A stretch of DNA of 32,298 bases from Nitrosomonas supralitoralis (GTDB lineage: Bacteria; Pseudomonadota; Gammaproteobacteria; Burkholderiales; Nitrosomonadaceae): the NCBI RefSeq assembly GCF_003011925.2, contig NZ_PXXU01000042.1, positions 1-32,298 on the forward strand, read 5' to 3'. Positions 9,201-18,293 of this stretch are shown here, in pieces. Numbering within the stretch: the first letter of the stretch is position 1; the number at the start of each line of letters is the position of its first letter. The notes under the pieces were generated by a model. It saw only the letters and a program-made list of their open reading frames with translations, was not told where the DNA came from and did not search any database. A program made the translations under genes and the position numbers.

Positions 9201-10718
9201 AGTGTTGATGACATTATTTCGGTACAAAAGAGTTTGCGTGCTGCACATACGGTTGCCGAAGAAGCCGTCGTGCAGCAATCGGGGATCAATCGTCAGTTGC
9301 AACAATCCTTATTACAAATCCGCACAATACCTTTCAGTAATTACGCTGAGCGTTATTATCGTATTGCACGGCAGGTGGCGGAAGAGATGGAGAAAAAAGT
9401 CAATCTGCAAATTCAGGGAGGCGAAGTTGAAATTGATCGAAGCGTATTAGAGAAGATCAATCCCCCTCTGGAACACCTGCTGCGTAACGCAATCGCACAT
9501 GGCATTGAGGAACCGGCTCAGCGATTGCAAGTTGGAAAATCGGAAATTGGACAAATCACCATCCAACTGCATCAGGAAGGTAACGAGGTTATTATTTCCT
9601 TGAGTGACGATGGCAGTGGTCTTAATGTCTTGCGTATTCGCCAAGAGGCGGAACGGCTTGGATTGATCCAGAATAATGAAGTGTTTGATGACGACAAGAT
9701 GATATCACTGATTTTTAAGCAAGGTTTATCGACAGTCGACTCGATTACAGGAATTGCCGGTCGCGGGATTGGGCTGGATATCGTCAAAAATGAAATCACG
9801 ATGCTGGGCGGCCGTATCGGTGTTCAATCGGTTCCTGATCAGGGAACAACGTTCACAATCAACTTGCCGCTTACGCTGTCTGTGGCACAAACATTTCTTG
9901 TGCGTGCCGGAAAGCAGATGTATGCCATTCCTGCTTTCATTGTTGAACATCACCGCGAATTCGATTCAGATACATTAAAAAAAATCTATCAGGATCATCG
10001 AGTTAAATTTAACGGAAAGGACTATCCGTTTGCGCATTTATCTCATTTACTGGATGTGCCCGGTCATGCGCATGAATTGACTCAGCACGGTCCGATAATG
10101 TTCCTGCATAGCGGCACACAATACCTTGCAGTGCATGTCGATGTATTGATTGGAGAGTCAGAAGTAGTGATCAAGAATGCGGGGTTACAACTGACTCATG
10201 CACCGGGGGTTGAGGGGGCTACCATTACCGGCGATGGCGAGGTGATTCTGATTCTGAATCCGGTGAAACTGTTACAACGCCCTGATGTGCAAAAAGTCTT
10301 CAATACTCCGGTCAGTGAGTTAACCGCTATTGCTCACAGAAAGCCAGTCGCAGCTCCAACTGTGATGGTGGTTGATGATTCGCTGACTGTGCGCAAAGTA
10401 ACCTGCCGCTTGCTGGAGCGTGAAGGCTGCGATGTTTTGGTTGCCAAGAACGGCACGGAAGCGATCAAATTACTTCAAGAAACCATTCCGGATATTATGC
10501 TGATCGACCTGGAGATGCCGAAAATGAATGGCTTTGAATTGATTAAAACGGTGCGCGCGAATCCGGAAACTGTTCATATTCCAATCATCATCATTTCGTC
10601 AAGAACTGCGGAAAAACACCGAAAGATTGCTAAGGATCTGGGCGTGAATATTTTTCTAGGCAAGCCGTATAAAGAAGATACGTTGTTGAATCATCTGTCT
10701 GGATTTATTAAGAAATAG
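6240..10718 (+). CDS. chpA: Hybrid CheA-like histidine kinase ChpA/PilL
   Basis: This 1492-residue cytoplasmic kinase is the signalling core of the Pil-Chp twitching system and partner of PilJ. The N-terminal half is helical and Hpt-like. Two canonical phosphotransfer motifs are visible: H645 in E-F-H-T-L-K-G-S-G-R-M and H796 in L-L-H-T-L-K-G-S-A-R-M. A dimerisation region follows, then the HATPase domain with L-L-R-N-A-I-A-H-G-I-E-E-P (N box), D-D-G-S-G-L (G1) and G-R-G-I-G-L-D-I-V (G2). Next come a CheW-like domain and a C-terminal receiver with acidic pair D1379/D1380 and phosphoacceptor D1423 in L-I-D-L-E-M-P. The upstream Shine-Dalgarno is weak (GGAAC). The protein is shorter than the very long Pseudomonas ChpA, with fewer recognisable Hpt copies. 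The assignment is firm. Confidence 0.93.
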   Translation: MSAQPKLNISAIIGIKDGIYQVFTLIDQNLEVYSQHPENDKLIRDCRNYIHQLDGLLEMLNLTSITIVTEKMEQLVDALINKRIELNPAISDALKQSTKALLFYLNELIDGAEENALRLFPTYRTLMQVYGFENAPESDLFFPHLTADPALKEQALHIDASTIKTLAKQLGIEYQTGLLKWLRDPSSQTGLQQMAAAVNQIEEFPGTNEQRVFWWVTAGFLEDLLHLDSSQIDLPIRRLCGKIEQTIRHLSAGTLSNTSVLMRELLYHLAHSELIEQRIDDIKRSFAWPSLSATDRLTFEQSESLNPLLERLRSTLMQTNDIWREFCAGDQESLVPLSEYIDWLVHQARQMECVPLIKLIDAMSNTVAYLHAQPQDMNEELAMEMATALLMIESILDNFYKLSPELPHQIDVLISRLQGVTAGDVNIDELPVVALSNVLENTSQDKVLLAQVAQEILTNLAQIESILDKFFFEPSERSELLLLSGLFKQVSGALVMLELERAQTLLRLCQNLVEKLIQPDYQIIETEQILLVDGMSSMGFFIGALRSGQPDSHQIVEEALALFQMAAMRCTRASQSMPAIITPVVEITVDAINSEAGSKDIDSELLEIFLEEADQVLAEITLDLQKCCADPSDRDALANLRREFHTLKGSGRMVKLEEMSDVAWNLEQVLNHWLNLNRPATDQLRDLIVRAHQAYAGWCRNLREQGAARVDAEELLRAANELLTQQIEVKAPIAEAQAETISIVANETVDQINPELLPAFLEETYDIIPQIGSKLRAWRMLPNDEDIHRAMLRLLHTLKGSARMTGASLLGDLVHAMESHVETAFRERNMSDSALDQLESEFDIISGKIEQLQGIEILPAETNSIDINIAVDTAEQSQNSLEKAELLQSKAILRINSELIDRLVNDSGEASILRSKIEAQLNSFKQSLQDLAESTHRLHDQLREVEIQAETQMQSHLAQQHESEQSFDPLEFDRFSRFQELTRLMAESVDDIISVQKSLRAAHTVAEEAVVQQSGINRQLQQSLLQIRTIPFSNYAERYYRIARQVAEEMEKKVNLQIQGGEVEIDRSVLEKINPPLEHLLRNAIAHGIEEPAQRLQVGKSEIGQITIQLHQEGNEVIISLSDDGSGLNVLRIRQEAERLGLIQNNEVFDDDKMISLIFKQGLSTVDSITGIAGRGIGLDIVKNEITMLGGRIGVQSVPDQGTTFTINLPLTLSVAQTFLVRAGKQMYAIPAFIVEHHREFDSDTLKKIYQDHRVKFNGKDYPFAHLSHLLDVPGHAHELTQHGPIMFLHSGTQYLAVHVDVLIGESEVVIKNAGLQLTHAPGVEGATITGDGEVILILNPVKLLQRPDVQKVFNTPVSELTAIAHRKPVAAPTVMVVDDSLTVRKVTCRLLEREGCDVLVAKNGTEAIKLLQETIPDIMLIDLEMPKMNGFELIKTVRANPETVHIPIIIISSRTAEKHRKIAKDLGVNIFLGKPYKEDTLLNHLSGFIKK

Positions 10719-11146
10719 CTGAGTTGCAAAAGATTTGTTGTAAAAATTTGGGTTTAATCTGATATGTTCAGAGATAGAATTGAATCGGCACTGACAAATG
10801 TCATCATTGACGTGACCGCTTCCAGCCAGTCAATGTCTTTCAATAACCTCCTGATAATCTGATCAAATAATATGAAGTAGCCCATAGTGCCATGATCTTC
10901 ATAACTATACATCGTTTCAATTAGGGGAGCTCTGAATAACTCGTATTTGTCATTCCGAACGTAGTAAGGAATCTTTAAAAATTATTAAAAAAATTTCTCG
11001 TGCTTTCTTGCAATAGCAGTTAACCCGGAAATGGTGCATGAATCTGTGAACGTTGATGATGTAATACCTGATCCTATATGGAATCTCCAGTTAAAGCTGG
11101 GTATAGCGTTGGGAAATGAGCCAGAAGAAGGGTATTACTACAATGC

Positions 11147-11271
11147 GTCAATGAGAAGCGTACCTGACAATGTCATCAACGCGGACTCGCAAAAGCGCTT
11201 CGCGCCCATTTTTCGTCGGTTTTGACGAATGTTGAACAGCAGAGGAATAGTCATGGCCGCTTCTCATTGAC
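11147..11271. repeat. Perfect 14-bp inverted repeat pair bounding 97 bp
   Basis: GTCAATGAGAAGCG at 11147-11160 is repeated exactly in reverse complement at 11258-11271. The 97 bp between contain no ORF of note. Its right arm ends two bases before the left end of the neighbouring MITE-like element. It may be the termini of a small non-autonomous element or a degenerate insertion sequence. Confidence 0.55.
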
Positions 11272-11273
11272 TA

Positions 11274-11407
11274 GCAGGCCGTAGAAAGACTATCCGCGTT
11301 GCTGCTACCGTGTTAGAAACAGGCTCAAAATGCTCATTTTTTAAGCATATACTTCGCTTGTTTTTGCCTTGTGTCAGCTGCTTCTAAAACGTTTCTCAAC
11401 GGTCTGC
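11274..11407. mobile_element. MITE-like element, about 134 bp
   Basis: The left end begins GCAGGCCGT-AGAAA and the right end finishes TTTCTCAACGGTCTGC. These form an imperfect terminal inverted repeat of about 16 bp with one G/T-type mismatch and a small gap. The body is short, has no ORF, and contains AT-rich stretches such as AATGCTCATTTTTTAAGC. From memory, similar sequences are common in intergenic regions of related proteobacterial genomes, but I could not check copy number. No clear target-site duplication is visible. Confidence 0.5.
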
Positions 11408-11509
11408 TAAACCCAATAATCAAATTGGGTCCTGTGCCAGGGTCGGATTATGAGCCGTACAAGCTACCCTTCAAACTGCGCCTGCATCAGAAGAATTTGA
11501 TGCTTGATT

Positions 11510-12193
11510 CTATTGTTTCGGTTTAGTACCAAGAGTCTCTGGTACTGCGTGCATTTCTGTAACAAAAATCTCAACACGGCGATTTTCTGCTCTATTTTGT
11601 GGCGTGTTATTTTCGACCAGAGGTTCGCGGGAACCGTGACCATCAATCTGGATACGGTTGATGGATACGCCTCGGCTCACCAAGTAATCGCGCGTGCTGG
11701 CGGCACGATTGACTGATAAAGGATTGTTAATCGCATCACTGCCGGTGTTGTCGGTATGGCCAACAATCGTGATGATTGTGCCTGCATTATTAACCAAGCT
11801 GGTTGCGAAGTTGTCGAGAATTGGCCTGAAGCCTGGTTTGATATCCGCCCGGCCGGTATCAAATGAAATATCGCTGGGAATATTCAGTTTGAGACGATTG
11901 TCTTCGGTTTGTGTGACTTGCACGCCTGTGCCTGCGGTGGCTGTTTCCATTTGTCTTTTCTGCTCTTCCATTCGCTGCGACCACATGTAACCAGCGCCGG
12001 CGCCTAGCAGAGCGCCTGAGCCTGCTCCAATGGCAGCGCCTTTCTTGCCGCCAATCAGCGCTCCGATCGCAGCCCCTGTTCCCGCGCCAATCACGGTTCC
12101 CTGTGCTGTGCCACGTTGTGAATCTGACATGCTTGCGCAACCCGTCAACGTCAGGATTATGGCTGGAATAATTAAAATTGAAAGAGTTTTCAT
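11510..12193 (-). CDS. OmpA-family outer-membrane lipoprotein with glycine zipper
   Basis: The 227-residue product begins with a lipoprotein signal peptide whose lipobox L-T-G-C puts the lipidated cysteine at residue 19. Residues about 30-70 form glycine-zipper repeats (G-A-G-T-G-A-A-I-G-A-L-I-G-G), a membrane-associating motif. The C-terminal OmpA-like domain (about 105-215) binds peptidoglycan and shows I-V-G-H-T-D-N-T-G-S, N-R-A-A-S-T-R-D-Y-L and the N-R-A-E-N-R-R-V-E-I signature. This layout matches YiaD-type proteins that tether the outer membrane to the cell wall. The start is well supported by AAAGGAG about six bases upstream. It appears monocistronic. Family and location are firm; the exact physiological role is not known. 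Confidence 0.9.
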   Translation of the reverse strand: MKTLSILIIPAIILTLTGCASMSDSQRGTAQGTVIGAGTGAAIGALIGGKKGAAIGAGSGALLGAGAGYMWSQRMEEQKRQMETATAGTGVQVTQTEDNRLKLNIPSDISFDTGRADIKPGFRPILDNFATSLVNNAGTIITIVGHTDNTGSDAINNPLSVNRAASTRDYLVSRGVSINRIQIDGHGSREPLVENNTPQNRAENRRVEIFVTEMHAVPETLGTKPKQ

Positions 12194-12416
12194 TGGTATC
12201 TCCTTTCTATGTTATGTCGTTGTGCCATAGCAGAGGCAAGTTTTAGATTGCGATTACTATAGAATCCAGAGAATAAAACCACCTAGAGCTTAATATTCCA
12301 TAGGTAATGATGAATATCATATTAGTAAAACTACGTTGAGATTGTACATGGTAATCCAAATAAACTCCCAAGTCGTATTATTGCAGATACATTTCTGCTT
12401 TAGTGACAACTATATT

Positions 12417-13655
12417 TTATGCTAGATATTGCGGTACCTGAGAAATTTTGATCATTTCTGTACGTTGATTAAATCCTGCTGAAGTTGCCGCAAATGTAAT
12501 ATTGATTTTGTCAGGCTCTGATATGCGTGATAGCTGATTAATAAAAGCGATATATTCCGAATGGGCTTGGAAGGTTTTGCTGGCATCGGTAGTTGCAAAT
12601 TGAATGCGCAAGCACAAATGATATTGACCCGACGCGGACAATGCCCAGCCATTGAAAACCTGTCGTACACCTGGAATCGCGCATAATTTCTCTCGGCCTT
12701 GTTCGATTAAGGCGTCTATTTGTTGCAAATAGCGCTTTTCAACATTGTAAGCAATGATTTGTTCTACGGGCTGCCAAGCGCGGCACTGAATCAATACTTC
12801 AGCCGCACGGCCAGCCGACCCCCAACGATGCATGCATAGGTTGATTTGTTCAAGCAGATTATTCCTAACATCGTGCATTGTTTCAATATAGCCTTTTTTT
12901 GTGCGTGTTTGAACGTTGGAACGAATGGTGGTTGCAGCAATATCAGAAAGTTCTGTGTAGCAGTTAATTTTAGCAACTCCATTTAAAATAAGCTTATGAT
13001 ATTGATCCTCAATCAGTCCGCTACCTCCATGCAGTACTAACGGAATCCCAAGTTCGTCATTGATTCGTTTCAAGCGCTTGAAGTCCAGCTTGGTTCGACT
13101 GTTCTGACGACCATGAGCCGTGCCAATGGAGACAGCTAAGAAATCAACCTTGGTGCGATCAACATATACTTTGGCTTCTTCAGCCGAAGTGTAAATGACA
13201 TCACCTAAGTGATTGAGAGCATTTTCCCCTTCCGTGCCGCCGACAAAACCAAGCATTCCCTCAATCGCGACACCGCATGCGTGAGCAGTTTGTGCCGCAC
13301 GGCCGGTTTGAGCGGTATTCACAGTAAATGCTTCTGAGGATACATCGAGCATGACACTATTGCAGCCCAGATTAATTGCTTGCACGATGGATTCATGCTG
13401 CTTTGCGTGATCGAAGTGGATTGCAACCGGAACTTTAGCCATTTGGGCTGCACGTTCAACCGCCGGTAAGATTAATCTGAAGTCATGCTGGCCGAAAAGC
13501 GGCTCGGAAAGATTGAGGATGACAGGTGAACGACAAAATTCGGCTGCCACGATAATGGCGTCCAGGAAATCCAGACTTACCAATCCAAAACCACCGATTG
13601 CGTAGTTATTCTGATAAGCATGATGCAACATATCGCGCATATCTACGAGTGGCAT
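12417..13655 (-). CDS. Class II fructose/ketose-bisphosphate aldolase with C-terminal Dabb-like domain
   Basis: Residues 1-285 are a class II, zinc-dependent aldolase of the GatY/KbaY/Fba branch. Zinc ligands are visible at H80-F-D-H83, H181 in G-T-A-H-G and H209 in L-H-G-G-S-G, with V-G-G-T-E-G-E at 138-144. In the CBB cycle it would make fructose 1,6- and/or sedoheptulose 1,7-bisphosphate. It is longer than usual (412 versus roughly 280-350 residues). The extra C-terminus (about 305-390), with I-P-G-V-R near 327-331 and Q-Y-H-L-C-L-R-I-Q-F, then A-H-S-E-Y, resembles a Dabb (stress-responsive A/B barrel) domain. The gene is last in the cbbL-S-X block, 31 bp after the unknown 117-aa gene, and has AAGGA upstream. 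Aldolase is firm; substrate range and the Dabb assignment are inference. Confidence 0.87.
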   Translation of the reverse strand: MPLVDMRDMLHHAYQNNYAIGGFGLVSLDFLDAIIVAAEFCRSPVILNLSEPLFGQHDFRLILPAVERAAQMAKVPVAIHFDHAKQHESIVQAINLGCNSVMLDVSSEAFTVNTAQTGRAAQTAHACGVAIEGMLGFVGGTEGENALNHLGDVIYTSAEEAKVYVDRTKVDFLAVSIGTAHGRQNSRTKLDFKRLKRINDELGIPLVLHGGSGLIEDQYHKLILNGVAKINCYTELSDIAATTIRSNVQTRTKKGYIETMHDVRNNLLEQINLCMHRWGSAGRAAEVLIQCRAWQPVEQIIAYNVEKRYLQQIDALIEQGREKLCAIPGVRQVFNGWALSASGQYHLCLRIQFATTDASKTFQAHSEYIAFINQLSRISEPDKINITFAATSAGFNQRTEMIKISQVPQYLA

Positions 13656-13686
13656 TGGTATCCTTTATTTTAAGGGGTCCGCATTA

Positions 13687-14040
13687 CTATCTTAAATCAA
13701 TCGTGAGTGTTTCGAGCGCTGTGCTCAAATCATCCAGCGCAGATCCCATGATAAGACCGGCACAGCTATGATATAGCCATAATTCACAAGCAACAGGCTG
13801 GTGTAAATTATTACGCCCATGAGTCTTAAATTCACGCCATGCCAGAACAGGTCGATCCTCATCGTTACTGTCAACACATAACCACTCGGTAGTGTCCAGA
13901 ATGACTTCTAATCCACGATGCTGTTGCAATGTGACACGTAACGGATGCTCTAACCGAAGCAGCGCAAGCCGCCCACGGTTATAACACACCGCATCTATCT
14001 GTTTTGGAAAAATGCGCCAAGGTCGAATCAGCGTTTCCAT
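13687..14040 (-). CDS. Unknown 117-aa protein in the RuBisCO operon
   Basis: I do not recognise this protein. It is 117 residues, soluble-looking, with no signal peptide or membrane helix, and rich in tryptophan and charged residues (W8, then W-L-C-V-D, V-L-A-W-R-E-F and L-W-L-Y). The pattern of alternating hydrophobic strands suggests a small beta-rich fold. It lies 29 bp downstream of cbbX and 31 bp upstream of the aldolase on the same strand, so it is probably co-transcribed and may serve carbon fixation, for example as an assembly or regulatory factor. That role is guilt by association only. The Shine-Dalgarno is weak (AGATAAAG directly before ATG), but no alternative start would leave a reasonable protein. 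Confidence 0.7.
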   Translation of the reverse strand: METLIRPWRIFPKQIDAVCYNRGRLALLRLEHPLRVTLQQHRGLEVILDTTEWLCVDSNDEDRPVLAWREFKTHGRNNLHQPVACELWLYHSCAGLIMGSALDDLSTALETLTIDLR

Positions 14041-14069
14041 CTTTATCTAAATTTTGATTCAAATTATTA

Positions 14070-15011
14070 TCAGTCTACTTTTTTGGTTTTGGATTTACTA
14101 GCAGGCGACGCCTCAAGAAAAACGCGACTGGCAAGTATATCTTCCGCTTCAAGTGTAATAAGATCATTTTTGGACAACGATTTATTGGTTCCTGAAAATA
14201 AACGGTTCGCCTGACGCAGTCGAGCTCGATCAAGTGCGTTACGAACTGAACGAGCGTTGGCAAAATGTTCCGATTTCATCCGTAAGCGAATATATTTTCC
14301 AAAAGCCTCTTCACCAGCTTTGCTGAAACAGTAATTCTGGCTTTCTAACATCAATTTCGCGATGGAAACCAATTCATCTGCACCGTAATCAGGAAAGTCA
14401 ATGTGGTGCGCGACACGCGAACGCATGCCGGGGTTACTATGAAAGAATTTATCCATGCGATCTTTATAACCTGCCAGGATGACAACCAAATCATCACGGC
14501 TATTTTCCATCGTTTGCAGCAGAATTTCTATGGATTCTGCGCCATAATCGCGCTCGTTCTCTGGCTTATAAAGGTAATAAGCTTCATCGATGAAAAGTAC
14601 ACCGCCCATCGCTTTTTTTATCACTTCTTTTGTTTTGGGAGCTGTATGCCCGATATATTGACCGACTAGATCGTCTCGGGTCACTGAGACCAGGTGGCCC
14701 TCACGCACATAACCCAAGCGATGTAAGATTTCTGCCATGCGCAGAGCTACAGTTGTCTTCCCAGTACCGGGATTTCCAGTGAAACACATATGTAAGCTGG
14801 GTGCACCCGCAGATAATCCCAATTGTTTGCGAACGCGATCGACCAGCAACAATGCTGCAGTCTCACGAATGCGAGTCTTCACCGGGATTAAACCAATCAA
14901 TTCACGGTCCAGTTTATCCAGTACTTCCTGGATATTGGTATTTCGGAACTCTGCATCCAAATCAATCGATGGGTCTTTGGACGTAGTTAAGTTTTTAGAT
15001 TGCTTAGGCAT
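14070..15011 (-). CDS. cbbX: CbbX, red-type RuBisCO activase (AAA+)
   Basis: CbbX is a hexameric AAA+ ATPase that pulls on the C-terminus of the red-type RuBisCO large subunit to release inhibitory sugar phosphates. The 313-residue length fits the family. Visible motifs are Walker A G-N-P-G-T-G-K-T (79-86), the pore loop Y-I-G-H-T-A-P-K-T (about 119-127), Walker B V-L-F-I-D-E-A (138-144), and the downstream G-M-R-S-R-V arginine-finger segment. The N-terminus with [17 protein letters not shown] aligns with known CbbX starts, so the ATG is likely right although its Shine-Dalgarno is poor. It follows cbbS after about 150 bp containing a strong hairpin, a usual position in form IC operons. Confidence 0.95.
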   Translation of the reverse strand: MPKQSKNLTTSKDPSIDLDAEFRNTNIQEVLDKLDRELIGLIPVKTRIRETAALLLVDRVRKQLGLSAGAPSLHMCFTGNPGTGKTTVALRMAEILHRLGYVREGHLVSVTRDDLVGQYIGHTAPKTKEVIKKAMGGVLFIDEAYYLYKPENERDYGAESIEILLQTMENSRDDLVVILAGYKDRMDKFFHSNPGMRSRVAHHIDFPDYGADELVSIAKLMLESQNYCFSKAGEEAFGKYIRLRMKSEHFANARSVRNALDRARLRQANRLFSGTNKSLSKNDLITLEAEDILASRVFLEASPASKSKTKKVD

Positions 15012-15120
15012 GTTTAATCACTCATTGAGGTCTCATGGGATAAATACTGGCATATATCAGCCTTAATGAAATCTTTAGATGACTTCTATCTAATGTTATC
15101 ACTTTTGCTGGTTTAACTCA

Positions 15121-15148
15121 TTTCTCTCTCCTGATGGGGAGAGAGAAA
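15121..15148 (-). promoter_or_regulatory. 11-bp intercistronic hairpin between cbbS and cbbX
   Basis: TTTCTCTCTCC (15121-15131) and GGAGAGAGAAA (15138-15148) form a perfect 11-bp stem with a 6-base loop, starting 16 bases after the cbbS stop in the direction of transcription. In the cbb transcript it is not followed by a U-run (the next bases read TGAGTT), so it is better read as an RNA-stability or attenuation element than as a full terminator. On the plus strand it is followed by TTTTATTT. It could lower CbbX output relative to the abundant RuBisCO subunits. Confidence 0.6.
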
Positions 15149-15163
15149 TTTTATTTGTTGCTG

Positions 15164-15598
15164 CTAGTAACGCTCAGCTTCCGGTTTGTCGGTCGCATAG
15201 GAATGAATGGTATAACTGACACTCCGTCCAGCACCTTCTTGACGTACTAAACTAAACCCTGGCTCTTTCTTGGGCCGGTTGACAATATACGACATGGTTG
15301 GACTCTCTACTCCGCGTGTCGAGTTAAATGCAGTCACACGAACATAGTGGTTTGGAAAAGTTTTGCGGCAACTATTGATTTCCAGCAAAATTCCTGCCGG
15401 ATCCTTCAAATCAAACATTGGATTGCCGAACATTTCCCAATAGGTATTGCGTGGATGAGGGTCGTCAGTATACTCAATCCCGATTGCCCAGCCATTTTTC
15501 AGCGCATACTTGAGTTGTGCTGAAATTTGTTTGTCGGTCAGCGGGGGCAGAAAAGAGAATTGTCCCTGTGTGACTATATTCCCTTGATTGGTCATCAT
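15164..15598 (-). CDS. cbbS: RuBisCO small subunit, red-like (form IC)
   Basis: The 144-residue product is the small subunit that caps the large-subunit octamer of form I RuBisCO. The N-terminal strand and helix (F-S-F-L-P-P-L-T-D-K-Q-I-S-A-Q) and W-E-M-F-G-N-P-M-F are typical of the family. The C-terminal extension (about 112-144, ending K-P-E-A-E-R-Y) is the beta-hairpin addition characteristic of red-like small subunits, in agreement with the red-like CbbL and CbbX next to it. The first of two adjacent ATGs is preferred because AGGAG lies eight bases upstream. It is 20 bp downstream of cbbL and surely co-transcribed. Confidence 0.95.
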   Translation of the reverse strand: MMTNQGNIVTQGQFSFLPPLTDKQISAQLKYALKNGWAIGIEYTDDPHPRNTYWEMFGNPMFDLKDPAGILLEINSCRKTFPNHYVRVTAFNSTRGVESPTMSYIVNRPKKEPGFSLVRQEGAGRSVSYTIHSYATDKPEAERY

Positions 15599-15618
15599 AA
15601 TTGTTTCTCCTAAAAAGA

Positions 15619-17263
<1,645 letters not shown>

Positions 17264-18238
17264 ATGCGCCATAGCACATTGCGGCAACTTGAGGTTTTTG
17301 AGGCGATTGCTCGATTGAAAAGTTTTACTCGCGCGGCTGAGGAATTATTTCTGACGCAACCGACAGTATCGATGCAAATCAAGAAATTGACGCAAGAGAT
17401 CGGCTTGCCTTTGTTTGAACAAGTCGGTAAAAAAATCTATCTGACGGATGCGGGAACTGAGCTATATAAAACCTGCCTAGGCATCTTTGATCATTTTTCC
17501 CGTTTTGAGATGATTGCCTCTGATATGAAAGGTATGAAATCAGGGAAGCTTCGGATTGCAGTAGTGACCACCGCGAAATATTTCACGCCGCGATTACTGG
17601 GCATGTTTTGCCAGAAATACCCTAACATAGACGTTGCATTGAAAGTGACAAACCGAGAGCATATTCTGGAAAGATTGACGGGTAATCAAGATGATCTCTA
17701 TATTTTGGGTCAAATTCCAGATGCCGTTGATGCGGTGGCCGAAATATTTTTGGATAACCCATTGGTTGTTCTTGCATCTGCGGATCATCCCCTGGCTAAT
17801 GAAAAAAAGATCACCATCGAGCGTATTTGTGATGAGCCTTTTATCATGCGCGAGCCAGGTTCCGGAACAAGAATAGCTACCGAACATTTTTTTTCGGGGC
17901 ATAATAAAAAACTAAAAGTTCGCATGGAATTGGGTAGCAACGAAGCGATTAAGCAAACCGTCGCAGGAAGATTGGGTATTGCCGTATTATCGCGACATAC
18001 ACTCAGGCTTGATGCGCAGATAGGGCAACTGGCAATACTCGATGTTGTAGGATTTCCGATTGAACGTCATTGGTATTTTGCTTACTCATCCGGCAAACAA
18101 TTGTCGATTGTGGCCCAAACATTTCTTAACTATTTACGGGAGGCTGCCGACTTGCTCGAAGATTTGTCATGTCGTCATGGGACTTCCGGGCATTGCCCGT
18201 TATTAAAAAATGTAGCAGGCATAAGCTCCGATACGTAG
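17264..18238 (+). CDS. cbbR: LysR-type regulator CbbR
   Basis: The 324-residue protein is a LysR-family transcription factor. The N-terminal winged helix-turn-helix (about 1-65) shows F-T-R-A-A-E-E-L-F-L-T-Q-P-T-V-S-M-Q-I-K-K-L and L-F-E-Q-V-G-K-K-I-Y-L-T. The rest is the periplasmic-binding-like effector domain. CbbR proteins sense metabolites such as RuBP, PEP or NADPH and activate the cbb operon. The call rests on the LysR fold plus the divergent position next to cbbL, which is the classic arrangement. The start is strong: AAGGAGG with a 4-5 base spacing. ppsA follows in the same direction after 55 bp, so read-through from cbbR into ppsA is possible. Confidence 0.9.
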   Translation: MRHSTLRQLEVFEAIARLKSFTRAAEELFLTQPTVSMQIKKLTQEIGLPLFEQVGKKIYLTDAGTELYKTCLGIFDHFSRFEMIASDMKGMKSGKLRIAVVTTAKYFTPRLLGMFCQKYPNIDVALKVTNREHILERLTGNQDDLYILGQIPDAVDAVAEIFLDNPLVVLASADHPLANEKKITIERICDEPFIMREPGSGTRIATEHFFSGHNKKLKVRMELGSNEAIKQTVAGRLGIAVLSRHTLRLDAQIGQLAILDVVGFPIERHWYFAYSSGKQLSIVAQTFLNYLREAADLLEDLSCRHGTSGHCPLLKNVAGISSDT

Positions 18239-18293
18239 CGTCCGCGTAATTATAAAATAACTATTTCAATAATTCGCTGGTAGGAGATTCACA

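Larger units (their letters stand above)
10719..11509. other. Gene-poor, repeat-rich 790-bp interval
   Basis: I see no convincing gene between chpA and the leftward lipoprotein gene. A 64-codon open frame at 11031-11225 has no Shine-Dalgarno and runs into a repeat. The interval holds an inverted repeat CATTGAC/GTCAATG (10805-10811, 10829-10835); the phrase CATTCCGAACGTAGTAAGGAATCT-like at about 10952, resembling a widespread intergenic repeat; a 14-bp inverted repeat pair; a MITE-like element; and a 7-bp hairpin ACCCAAT/ATTGGGT (11411-11430). A near-copy of CTGACAA(A)TGTCATCA occurs at about 10792 and again at about 11164. It looks like a landing zone for small mobile elements or the decayed remains of one. 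Confidence 0.6.

Noticed and set aside
11031..11225. A 64-codon ORF in the chpA-lipoprotein interval
   Set aside because: It lacks a Shine-Dalgarno sequence, spans one arm of the 14-bp inverted repeat, and has no recognisable motif; likely chance within repeat DNA.
11411..11430. Hairpin ACCCAAT/ATTGGGT as a terminator for the OmpA-family lipoprotein gene
   Set aside because: It lies 80 bases beyond the stop codon and has no T-run on the minus strand, so it is only noted as part of the repeat-rich interval.
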